Assembly: GCA_963678305.2 (NCBI GenBank)
Contig: CAXXVV010000009.1
Location: forward strand, 62,001-126,000
Source: G963676655 sp963678305
GTDB lineage: Bacteria > Verrucomicrobiota > Lentisphaeria > Victivallales > Victivallaceae
Direction: 5' to 3'
DNA length: 64,000 bases
Shown here: positions 1-7,674 of the stretch, one piece after another
Layout of the letters: each line of letters begins with the position of its first letter
Numbering within the stretch: position 1 is the first letter of the stretch
Position numbers and translations under genes: made by a program
The notes under the pieces: model-generated
Database searches by the model: none
Seen by the model: only the letters and a program-made list of their open reading frames with translations
What the model was told of the DNA's origin: nothing

Positions 1-596
1 ACGCCGCTTTCGCTGGTGATTATCCGGGTTTCGGTTTCGATGTCGGGGTGATCGAAGATCAGCGACATAAAACGTTGCCGGGTGCTCTGCTTCAGGTCTT
101 TCATGACATTCTGGTAACCGGGATTGTAGGACATGATCATCATGAAATCAGGATGCGCCCGGACTACTTCCTGACGCTTGTCAATATAAAGCATTCTGCG
201 GTCGTCGGTCAGTGAATGAATGACGACTGTGGTGTCATTGCGGGCCTCGACCACTTCGTCAAGATAACAGATGCCGCCGTAGCGGACTGCCAGAGTCAGA
301 GGACCGTCCTCCCACACGGTTTCATCGCCGACAAAGATATAACGTCCGATCAAGTCGCTCGCGGTCAGGTCCTCATGGCACGATACCGTGATCAGCGGTT
401 TGTCCAAAGCCCAGGCCATATATTCGATAAACCGGGTTTTTCCGCATCCGGTAGGGCCTTTGAGGATTACCGGAACATGTTCGTTAAAAGCGAAACGAAA
501 CAGGTTTTCTTCATCGGCATGTGCTATATAGTTCGGTTCAAAACGCAATTTGAACTGATCGATCAACCGTTCTGGATTTTTTTGCTTCTTAGACAT
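1..596 (-). CDS. AAA+ ATPase, CbbQ/NirQ/NorQ (MoxR-like) family, partial at left edge
   Basis: The reverse strand gives an open frame from an ATG at 596 to the window edge, about 198 codons, so the C-terminus is missing. Residues 47-54 form a Walker A loop (GPTGCGKT) and a Walker B follows (ICYLDEV). The sequence around both motifs resembles CbbQ/NorQ/GvpN chaperone ATPases. These remodel metalloenzymes or other complexes, usually with a VWA-domain partner encoded next door, which would lie beyond the left edge. An in-frame ATG two codons upstream (602) is an alternative start; the purine-rich GAAGAG before it is better spaced for 596. A consensus promoter lies at 677-705. The family call is solid; the substrate is unknown. 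Confidence 0.8.
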   Translation of the reverse strand, partial: MSKKQKNPERLIDQFKLRFEPNYIAHADEENLFRFAFNEHVPVILKGPTGCGKTRFIEYMAWALDKPLITVSCHEDLTASDLIGRYIFVGDETVWEDGPLTLAVRYGGICYLDEVVEARNDTTVVIHSLTDDRRMLYIDKRQEVVRAHPDFMMIMSYNPGYQNVMKDLKQSTRQRFMSLIFDHPDIETETRIITSESG

Positions 597-602
597 TTTC
601 AT

Positions 603-912
603 CTCTTCATTTTCGGGCATGGCAGGCAGTTGGTTGCCTGTGAAGCTCAGGAATTAGTTATTAATGGCATATGCTATTAATACTGCCTGAAACTGATTTT
701 GTCAAGTAGCGACCGTTCAAAAACGAATAATTATGTCGAGATTGAAAATAAAACAAAAACGATGATCCTTGTGCCGTCAGTGATATTATTTCATTTTTTC
801 CGGCAAGTCGGTCAATCCGGCAAAATCAATTATCGCCGGATTCAGAACCGTTTTCAAGACCAATGTGTCCACGTAGCAAACAATTTTGGCATAGTTTACA
901 TTCAGATTTGTG
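603..912. other. Intergenic region, 310 bp, no gene seen
   Basis: This lies between the Gfo/Idh gene ending at 913 and the ATPase start at 596, both leftward. I see no convincing coding frame with a ribosome site. It holds the promoter and palindrome described at 660-705. The stretch 706-912 shows no obvious terminator or repeat. Confidence 0.6.
660..705 (-). promoter_or_regulatory. Sigma70-type promoter with a palindromic operator candidate over the -10
   Basis: On the reverse strand a perfect -35 TTGACA (700-705) is separated by 17 bp from TATTAA (677-682), so transcription should run left into the AAA+ ATPase gene. A 22-bp near-perfect palindrome, ATTAATGGCAT / ATGCTATTAAT (660-681, one mismatched pair), covers the -10 box and the expected start point. 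That position is typical for a repressor site. The protein that binds it is not known. Confidence 0.65.
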
Positions 913-1911
913 TCATTCGGCAAAGATCCTTTGCAAAGCCAAACCATCGGCAAAGGTCGCGGTTGGAGTGATCTCCGGATTGATGATCGAATCGAGAAAG
1001 CGGCTGAACACTCGCTTGTTTAATTCGGCGGCGTTGAAACTTCCGTCAAAAATCTCGCCTGACGGATAAACCTGCAATTCGGTTCCGGTGATCCGGGCAT
1101 AACCGGAGGTTCCGGTAACTTCAAGCGTGATGTCTTCGTTGGGAATCCGGTAGGGCAGGCGGCCGACACAGACGTTTCCCGCAGCACCGTTGGCGAACTT
1201 CAGGTTGTATACGGCGTAATCATCCGCGTCGGCGTTGCGGTATTCCGCATAAAAATTATTCTTCCTGAGACAGAAAGAGTCAGCGACCGGAGTTCCTGCC
1301 AGTTTCATCGCCGTTAATAAAGCGTGTGAGCCGATGGTAACCGATTCGCCGCCCGGGATTTCCCCGCGCCAGCGTTTGGTCGGTTTAAAACCGGGGTAGA
1401 TGCCGCCGGTAAAATTCAAGCGGACGGATACGGCCTTGATCTCGCCGAATTTACCGGATTGGATCATTCCGATAAGTTTTGCCGCGGCGGGACGGGTATG
1501 ATAACCGCAAAGCATAAAGCCGTGTGCCTGCGATTTATTTTCCGCTTCGCAAACCGCTTCAACTTCTGCCACTGACATTCCCAGAGGCTTGTCAGTGACC
1601 GCATATTTGTTGTTTTCAAGCGCTTTGATCAGGTATTCGGACTTAAAGGCCGGGGCGGTCATAACCGAAACAATATCAATCTCCGGATCGTTGAATATTT
1701 CAGCCGGACTCTCAACATATTCGGCGTCAAATTCCCTTGCGTAGTCCTGGGCGGCCGCGACAGCATCCTCATTCTGCCCCGCGCCGAAAGAATCATTGCC
1801 GCACACGCTTTTGATTACGCAGCGTCCGGTATTCAACAGTTCACGTTCCAGGCTGTGGCATCCCCATACTCCGACGCCGATTACTCCGATATTATATATT
1901 TTCTTATTCAT
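913..1911 (-). CDS. Gfo/Idh/MocA family oxidoreductase
   Basis: This is a 332-aa NAD(P)-dependent oxidoreductase. The N-terminal Rossmann fold starts at MNKKIYNIGVIGVGVWG, and TDKPLG matches the family's E/D-K-P motif, which holds the catalytic lysine. Family members oxidise or reduce sugars and sugar derivatives. The chosen ATG at 1911 overlaps the end of the preceding Gfo/Idh gene by 8 nt, which suggests translational coupling. A longer frame to 1962 would add 17 residues lacking Rossmann character. It is the last gene of a leftward operon starting at the beta-helix gene. The substrate cannot be told from sequence. Confidence 0.85.
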   Translation of the reverse strand: MNKKIYNIGVIGVGVWGCHSLERELLNTGRCVIKSVCGNDSFGAGQNEDAVAAAQDYAREFDAEYVESPAEIFNDPEIDIVSVMTAPAFKSEYLIKALENNKYAVTDKPLGMSVAEVEAVCEAENKSQAHGFMLCGYHTRPAAAKLIGMIQSGKFGEIKAVSVRLNFTGGIYPGFKPTKRWRGEIPGGESVTIGSHALLTAMKLAGTPVADSFCLRKNNFYAEYRNADADDYAVYNLKFANGAAGNVCVGRLPYRIPNEDITLEVTGTSGYARITGTELQVYPSGEIFDGSFNAAELNKRVFSRFLDSIINPEITPTATFADGLALQRIFAE

Positions 1912-2932
1912 CTTCAGCCTCCAGACCGGCAAATAACAATTCAAAGAGATCAAGGGTATCATTCAGAAACGGCGCGCGTTCGACGCCGTCGATAATTTCC
2001 CGTGCGAAATCGTCTATCCCTAGCTGAAACGCTTTAACTGCCGCTGCCGCTCCATCAAGTTCACTATCCAGTAAAGACAGTTTTTGCGGTGCGGTTTCTC
2101 CCTTTTTAATAAGCATCAGGTCACCTGAACCGTATTCCTGCCGGATTTCGCCTTCGGTGCCGATAATCACGCGCTGCATACCGCCGGGCATCCCGTCCTG
2201 CATCAGCATAGTATTGTACTCAAACAGACATGACGCTTTTCCCATCGGGAATACCGCGGTCCAGTAATTCGGGCCTTCGCCAAGCATTTCCGGCGGTCCG
2301 TCATCGTTTCTGGCGGTAAATATCTGACATGATTCCGGCAGAACGCCGGAATAGAAAAAGGCTTCGTCGAGCCAGTGCAGTGCGTTATGCAGCCAGACCC
2401 CGCCGGATTCTTTTTTCAGATAAAAGCTGTTTGGATTGTCAATCGGAAAACGGTGGCCGCGATACCGGATGATGATTTCGCGCACCTCACCGACCAGACC
2501 GTTTTCAATGTGCTGCCGGATACTCCGTGACAACGGGGAGCGGCGCTGACTGAGGATGATTTTCAGTTTCCCTTTTGATTGCGCTGCGGCGTTGCGCAGT
2601 TGACGCAGCTCGTCACGGGAAATACACGGCGGTTTCTGCAGCAGGACATGTTTTCCCGCTTCCAGGGCCATCAAGGCGTGTTCACTGTGAAACTGGTCCG
2701 GGGTGCAAACCTGAACCATGTCGATATCCTCAGCACTCAGCATGTCCGGATAATCATTGAAGGCTTTGACTCCGGCCTCGCGGGCGAAGTCGTTGACTGA
2801 TTCGAGCCGGTCGCATAACGCGACCAGTTCAACCAGCTCGGATTGCAAACTTGCCGGCAAATGCTGGTCGGTAGCGATATTTTTCCGTCCCGCTCCCAGG
2901 ATCGCGGTTTTTACTTTGGGTTTCATCTTCAT
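1904..2932 (-). CDS. Gfo/Idh/MocA family oxidoreductase
   Basis: This 342-aa protein has an N-terminal nucleotide-binding motif (AILGAG), the segment GKHVLLQKPP carrying the expected K-P pair, and a C-terminal Gfo/Idh substrate domain. The start at 2932 forms an ATGA overlap with the stop of the DUF1080 gene; a second ATG at 2926 is possible. It is directly coupled to a second Gfo/Idh gene and to a DUF1080 protein. That combination matches known 3-keto-glycoside loci, where a Gfo/Idh enzyme oxidises glycoside C3 and a DUF1080-type enzyme cleaves the keto-glycoside. Participation in such a route is inference. Confidence 0.85.
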   Translation of the reverse strand: MKMKPKVKTAILGAGRKNIATDQHLPASLQSELVELVALCDRLESVNDFAREAGVKAFNDYPDMLSAEDIDMVQVCTPDQFHSEHALMALEAGKHVLLQKPPCISRDELRQLRNAAAQSKGKLKIILSQRRSPLSRSIRQHIENGLVGEVREIIIRYRGHRFPIDNPNSFYLKKESGGVWLHNALHWLDEAFFYSGVLPESCQIFTARNDDGPPEMLGEGPNYWTAVFPMGKASCLFEYNTMLMQDGMPGGMQRVIIGTEGEIRQEYGSGDLMLIKKGETAPQKLSLLDSELDGAAAAVKAFQLGIDDFAREIIDGVERAPFLNDTLDLFELLFAGLEAEDE

Positions 2933-3561
2933 TCCATAACTTTAATTTCTTTGATTGAAAAGTTTTTAAACAAGGTTACTGCTCCTTGCAGAACTCTGAG
3001 TCCGGCTCCGCCTTTCGAGAGTTTTCCGGACATTTCGCTGATTACCAGTTTGTCATCCAGATAACATTTTATTTCCTCTTCAACAACGACTACTTTGACT
3101 TTATGCCAGGCGGTGGTGTCGATTTTTTTATCCAGAGTGACGTATTTCAATTTACGCCATACCGGGTCGACCATCTGTAGTTTCACTTTGTCAGGCAGGA
3201 CCGTAAAGATAAATCCGGTCCAATAAATTTTATTTCTTGTTCCCGGGGGCATGAAATGAAACAGAAAACCGGCATTCATATTTTTCGAGTCTTTATTGAA
3301 TTTGAATTCCGACGTTAATTCATAATTCGACCAATTTTCGTTCTCTATTGCCGCTACCCCCGCGTGTTTGAGATATGCTTTGCCTTTCAATACGCCATTT
3401 TCCACGGTCCAGGTTGCCCGCGACGCATTTCTGACTTTGATATTCCACAGCGATTTCAATTTTGTTCCGCTGAAATCATCTTTGAATAAAGTTGTTTCAG
3501 CTCCGGCTGTGATGGTCGACAGGATTACACCTCCTATAATACTGAGGATTGCGCTTTTCAT
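2929..3561 (-). CDS. Secreted DUF1080-like (3-keto-disaccharide hydrolase superfamily) protein
   Basis: This 210-aa protein has a Sec signal peptide (MKSAILSIIGGVILSTITAGA) followed by a single jelly-roll/concanavalin-like domain: LFKDDFSG near the start, WTVENGVLKG, the WSNYEL strand and a GGAGLR strand near the end. This pattern is typical of DUF1080/LamG-like domains, some of which cleave 3-keto-glycosides. The ATG at 3561 is preceded by GGAG at 7 nt spacing, so it is preferred over the ATG at 3579, which overlaps the upstream stop. The location is periplasmic or extracellular. The domain could also act only as a carbohydrate-binding module. Confidence 0.7.
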   Translation of the reverse strand: MKSAILSIIGGVILSTITAGAETTLFKDDFSGTKLKSLWNIKVRNASRATWTVENGVLKGKAYLKHAGVAAIENENWSNYELTSEFKFNKDSKNMNAGFLFHFMPPGTRNKIYWTGFIFTVLPDKVKLQMVDPVWRKLKYVTLDKKIDTTAWHKVKVVVVEEEIKCYLDDKLVISEMSGKLSKGGAGLRVLQGAVTLFKNFSIKEIKVME

Positions 3562-3575
3562 TTTTTGTCTCCGGA

Positions 3576-5600
3576 TCATTGGATTTTATATACGCGGACG
3601 GCATATTTGCCGTACACGTCCTGAAAGGATGATTTATTAACTTTTATATTCTTTTTTTCAAATAGTGACTCTGCCGATCGCATACCCGGTACAGTGATCT
3701 TGACCTGGATTTTATCCGGATACGGGTTAACCGAGAACAGATAACGGACGGAGTCGAATTGCTTGAGGATGCATAAAGGTTTTTGATTCCCGGCTTCGAC
3801 CTTGAAGTTTTGCTTTACCGGGGACGATGTCAAAACCGGTTCCAGCGATTTCAGTTCACCGGTAAGCTTCAAAACCTCCTTGAACAATTCCGGAGCCTGT
3901 TGTTTAAGAGTTCCTTTCATTTCCGGAGCCCACCAGGTAAACCAGAGGATGCCTTTTACATCATGAGCTATGGACATATAAGTCATACAACGCAGTTCGA
4001 GTGGCGTCGGAGCCCGCCGTCCCGCGGCAAAATTGCCGTATGCCTGTAAGACTGCCCAAACCGGTTTTTTATATTTAACGGTTTTTCCGGCTAAAGCGAG
4101 CGCGTCTGAGAGAGCCGTCAGTGGTTTGAGCGGGACCGGGTACACATCTATGGCAAAAATATCGCATGCACCGGCATAGGAACCATACAGTTTCGGTTCG
4201 CTGTGTACTATGAATACAGGGTGTCCGGGATCGGCTTTTTTAACGACCTGATACAAGTCTTCAGCGTTTTCCGGGGTTATTCCGTAGTTCTGCGGTTCGT
4301 CTGCCAGATACCAGGCCCACAGCGCCGGATGGTCTTTGTATTTTTTGACAATCTTTTTCAACTTCGAACGCAGGAAACGTTTACCGGAAAAGTCGTCGTG
4401 ACACATCATCCCGATACCGGCTTGTCCGGCGGCATTCAAACGTTCCTTGAATAATTTAGGGTCCTTCGCGTAGTTGGTCACCTCGGCACAGTTGAATCCG
4501 TATTTTTTCATTTCCGAGTAAGTAGATGGCGGTTGCCGGTAGAAGATCAATGGAAATACCTTTTTGCCATTTACCACCATAACTTTATTGTCATCAATAT
4601 ATACCGGATAACCGGATTTTTTTCCGGTTGCAATCGGGAGCGCCTCTATTTTCAAGTTGATGTCCCTGGAACAGGTAAAAACTATCCGCTTACCGTTCCT
4701 CAGACTGCTTGTCAGTAAGCATTGTTCAGATTTCGGAAGGATATACTCAAGTTTATACTCTTGTGTACTCCGGGGAGGAATTGTTACAGGTGTTTCATTT
4801 TTTGAAAAAACTTTGCCGTTTGCGGTTATTTCATTGACCAAAAAAGTTTTTTGTTTGTTTTCTGAATGATTCTCAAGTACCACAGTCAGGAGGTTTTTTC
4901 CAGAGACACGATTGCCCACCGATTTGATTTTCAATGAACACGGATACCGGTCACGATCAATGTCGTTCGTAAATAAAAGGAACTGTTCAGGTCGATGAAA
5001 TCCTTCTTTCATTCCGGCCGCGCTGCTGTATTCGACCGGATTTTGCTTGCTGCGGGACAGATTTATACCCCATTCTTTGCCGATGTTCTTGAAATTCATC
5101 AGCGGAACCGACATTTCAACCGTCCAGAATCCGTTTCCTTGTCCGGTGGCGATCTTGAGGCCTGCCGCGTTCCAATCCCGGTGCGCGCCTACTTCGCCCG
5201 GCAGACATAACTGGTCATAGACATAACCAGCCTGGTTAATTATGAAATGATAGTAATCCGTTTTGTTGCGGTTTATATCGAGAAATAATTCCACCGAATC
5301 ATCCATCCAGATATTTCCATCCCGGCGTTTATTTTCGGTTCTGACAGTTTCCGGGCGCGGTTCATAGCATTTGAACGCGACGTAAATCCGATTATCATCA
5401 TATCCGAACCAGGCTTCGGAGCGCTCTCGCGGAACCCGTTTGCCTTTGTCTGTTGGAATGAAATTATTGAAATATCTGGCGCTGTCCCACTCAGTTCCGG
5501 TCAGCTTCCCATCAATGACCGGCGGTGAGGATATTTTTCCGGCGGCGCCTGCGATAGCCATAAAGCCGATAAATATTAGACTTGTAATTTTTCCGGTCAT
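3576..5600 (-). CDS. Secreted CBM9-like plus TIM-barrel glycoside hydrolase-like protein
   Basis: This 674-aa protein has a short signal peptide (to about residue 20). A CBM9/DOMON-like carbohydrate-binding domain follows (VIDGKLTGTEWDSA near residue 28, to about 230). A linker beta-domain leads to a clan-A-like TIM barrel (about 330-600) with WAWYLADEPQNYG, where the E is a candidate acid/base. A C-terminal beta-domain closes the protein. I do not recognise an assigned GH family. The barrel resembles that of the 33950-35950 gene (YYLSDENQ). It sits between the beta-helix gene (stop/start abut at 5600/5601) and the DUF1080 gene, so these products probably act on the same polysaccharide outside the cytoplasm. 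Confidence 0.7.
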   Translation of the reverse strand: MTGKITSLIFIGFMAIAGAAGKISSPPVIDGKLTGTEWDSARYFNNFIPTDKGKRVPRERSEAWFGYDDNRIYVAFKCYEPRPETVRTENKRRDGNIWMDDSVELFLDINRNKTDYYHFIINQAGYVYDQLCLPGEVGAHRDWNAAGLKIATGQGNGFWTVEMSVPLMNFKNIGKEWGINLSRSKQNPVEYSSAAGMKEGFHRPEQFLLFTNDIDRDRYPCSLKIKSVGNRVSGKNLLTVVLENHSENKQKTFLVNEITANGKVFSKNETPVTIPPRSTQEYKLEYILPKSEQCLLTSSLRNGKRIVFTCSRDINLKIEALPIATGKKSGYPVYIDDNKVMVVNGKKVFPLIFYRQPPSTYSEMKKYGFNCAEVTNYAKDPKLFKERLNAAGQAGIGMMCHDDFSGKRFLRSKLKKIVKKYKDHPALWAWYLADEPQNYGITPENAEDLYQVVKKADPGHPVFIVHSEPKLYGSYAGACDIFAIDVYPVPLKPLTALSDALALAGKTVKYKKPVWAVLQAYGNFAAGRRAPTPLELRCMTYMSIAHDVKGILWFTWWAPEMKGTLKQQAPELFKEVLKLTGELKSLEPVLTSSPVKQNFKVEAGNQKPLCILKQFDSVRYLFSVNPYPDKIQVKITVPGMRSAESLFEKKNIKVNKSSFQDVYGKYAVRVYKIQ

Positions 5601-6950
5601 TTACTTACCTTGTATTTTATCAGGCAAAGATTTTGCGTCTTTTGCCATTATTATATTACGGTTGCGGATTAGTTCAAAATACCCTTCCACAGGTGATTTT
5701 ACCGCCACTTGAGCATTGGATTTTTCCATCCACATATTTCCGGAAAACCGCAAGTTCCGGGCCGGTGCCCAAATCGTAATGATGGCGTTTTGCTTGTTTG
5801 TTTTACCATTAACGACATTATTGATTATTTCGACTCCGTCGCAGCCGTGAGCTATTGAAACAAAGTTTCCCTTGTAGTTCCCGTGCGTGCCGTTGATGAT
5901 AAACTTGTTGCCCATGACGGTCACGTTCTTACCGACGTTCGGCGTTGGTTTCCAGGGCCGGCCCACGCATACTTCACCATTCATCGGAGTGTCGGTGCTG
6001 CGGCAGTTATTGACGAAAAGATTTCCCTTTACCAGAATTCTGTCACAACCGTTCTTTAGCTGGGCGCTGTATCCGATCAGCAGGCCCCATGCCGCCGAAT
6101 TTTCAATCACATTGCCCTGGACCAGAACATTTGAACAGCCTACAACATCTATGCCGGAACCGTTTGTTGTACCACGCGAGATATTGTTAGCTATAATAAT
6201 GTTATTACATCGTCCATTGGCCAGGTATGGTGCATCGTGACTGTTGGTCGCAGTGTTATTCATGATTATCGAATCATGGCTGGCGGAAAAGCCGGCGCCG
6301 GAAGAGTCTTTGAAGATATTGTTGGCAATCAACGCCTGATTCTGGAATTGCATCCCGACCGCCTGACCGCCGCCTTCGACAATATTACAATTGACTACCC
6401 GGTTTCCGGTGTGGACGGTCTTATGGTCCCCGGTTCCGAGCGCGGAAACTCCTTCCCAGCGGAGATTTGCCTGTTTTGATATCCAGCCGCGATATGTTCC
6501 CGTGCCGTTTCCTGAAAAATTGAGTCCGTCAACCGTACAGTAATTTGCCCGGATAAGCACAACCGACCAATACCATTCATCTCCTTTCTTCATGCCTTTT
6601 TTGTAGTCCGGTCCTTTGATTATTTTTATTTGACCGGCACAGGTTACCTTGCTGTGATCCCTTCGCAGCCAGATCAGGCACTTGCGTCTCAATATTCCGG
6701 GAGCCAGTTTTCTCATAGGTGTTTTCAAAGGATTAACCATGAAGATTCCGGCCGGGATATGGATATTAACCGGACCTTCGCTCCGGCCGATGGCCTCATT
6801 CAGTTTATTAAAAGCTTCTGTATCGTCAGTCTTTCCGTCGCCCTTTGCTCCGAAGTCAAGCGGATTGAGAAGTGTTTTTTGTTGTGAAAAGGCATGATGC
6901 GGGAACAACAGGAAGAGTCCCAGACATAAAAGTAATTGCAAATTTTTCAT
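5601..6950 (-). CDS. Secreted right-handed beta-helix protein (pectate lyase-like)
   Basis: This 449-aa protein has a signal peptide ending near HAFSQQ. It then has the LLNPLDFGAKGDGKTDDTEA motif, characteristic of the pectate_lyase_3/GH28-like beta-helix superfamily. Repeated N-x-I / V-x-G-N strands (VVNCNIVEGG, IIANNISRG, VLVQGNVIENS) continue to about residue 420. Proteins of this class cleave or bind polysaccharides. It is the first gene of the leftward operon; its TAA is immediately followed by the ATG of the CBM9/TIM-barrel gene. No catalytic residues can be assigned with confidence. Confidence 0.75.
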   Translation of the reverse strand: MKNLQLLLCLGLFLLFPHHAFSQQKTLLNPLDFGAKGDGKTDDTEAFNKLNEAIGRSEGPVNIHIPAGIFMVNPLKTPMRKLAPGILRRKCLIWLRRDHSKVTCAGQIKIIKGPDYKKGMKKGDEWYWSVVLIRANYCTVDGLNFSGNGTGTYRGWISKQANLRWEGVSALGTGDHKTVHTGNRVVNCNIVEGGGQAVGMQFQNQALIANNIFKDSSGAGFSASHDSIIMNNTATNSHDAPYLANGRCNNIIIANNISRGTTNGSGIDVVGCSNVLVQGNVIENSAAWGLLIGYSAQLKNGCDRILVKGNLFVNNCRSTDTPMNGEVCVGRPWKPTPNVGKNVTVMGNKFIINGTHGNYKGNFVSIAHGCDGVEIINNVVNGKTNKQNAIITIWAPARNLRFSGNMWMEKSNAQVAVKSPVEGYFELIRNRNIIMAKDAKSLPDKIQGK

Positions 6951-6971
6951 ACTGTGTTTTTAATTTTTAAT

Positions 6972-7646
6972 TTAATTGTTTTCTTCGTACACGTAGTAGT
7001 AGCGTCTTTGCCCGTCCGGTCTTGAATTGAAAGCAATCGGGTCATTGAGTAACTGAGTAATGGTAAAAGGTTCAACTCTGCCGTCGCCCATCAAACAATT
7101 GGCTCTCTTGTTGTGCAGGGCGTAAACCGCGTTTATCCCGGTGAAATTAGGGACGCTGGTGGTATAAAGATAGGCGGAAGGTTTCAGGGCGGTTGGAGAT
7201 TGGACTGAGTCGGACAGGATAATTTTATTGACCGGTTTGGCGTCGTAGCTTCCGAATATTCGGTCAATGTGGTCGGCGTCTCCCGGGGCAATGCCGCGGG
7301 TTCTGGAACCGTATGCGATTACGCTGCTGTCAGGATTGTCAACTTCATGTACCATGGCGGGACACCAGGTAATCTTACGCTGAGTGATATAGTTGTTTTC
7401 TTTCAAGTAAACAAACCACGGTTTGGCTCCGCCGGTCCCGGCGTTCGGCATTAAAATTCCTTTGTGGTCATCCAAATACATATTAATACTGACCCCGAGT
7501 TGCTTTAAATTGCTGACACAGGCAATTGCTTTAGCTTTGTCACGGGCCTTATTGAGAGCGGGAAGAAGCATGCTCGCAAGAATGGCTATAATTGCGATTA
7601 CAACCAGCAATTCGATCAGCGTGAAGGCTTGTCTTCTGTTTTTCAT
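6972..7646 (-). CDS. Type II secretion-like pseudopilin with H-X9-DG motif
   Basis: This 224-aa protein has a class III (prepilin) leader: MKNRRQAF before TLIELLVVIAIIAILASM, with the conserved glutamate at +5 of the mature protein. LLPALNKARDKAKAIAC follows, and a C-terminal H-NKRANCLMG-DG matches the H-X9-DG motif of PVC pseudopilins. A prepilin peptidase would process it at the inner membrane. AAAGGAGA lies 6 nt before the ATG. It sits between a GH38 gene and the beta-helix operon. Lentisphaerota carry many such genes beside glycan-degradation genes; their role is not established. Confidence 0.9.
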   Translation of the reverse strand: MKNRRQAFTLIELLVVIAIIAILASMLLPALNKARDKAKAIACVSNLKQLGVSINMYLDDHKGILMPNAGTGGAKPWFVYLKENNYITQRKITWCPAMVHEVDNPDSSVIAYGSRTRGIAPGDADHIDRIFGSYDAKPVNKIILSDSVQSPTALKPSAYLYTTSVPNFTGINAVYALHNKRANCLMGDGRVEPFTITQLLNDPIAFNSRPDGQRRYYYVYEENN

Positions 7647-7674
7647 TTTCTGTCTCCTTTTCTATAATAATGTT

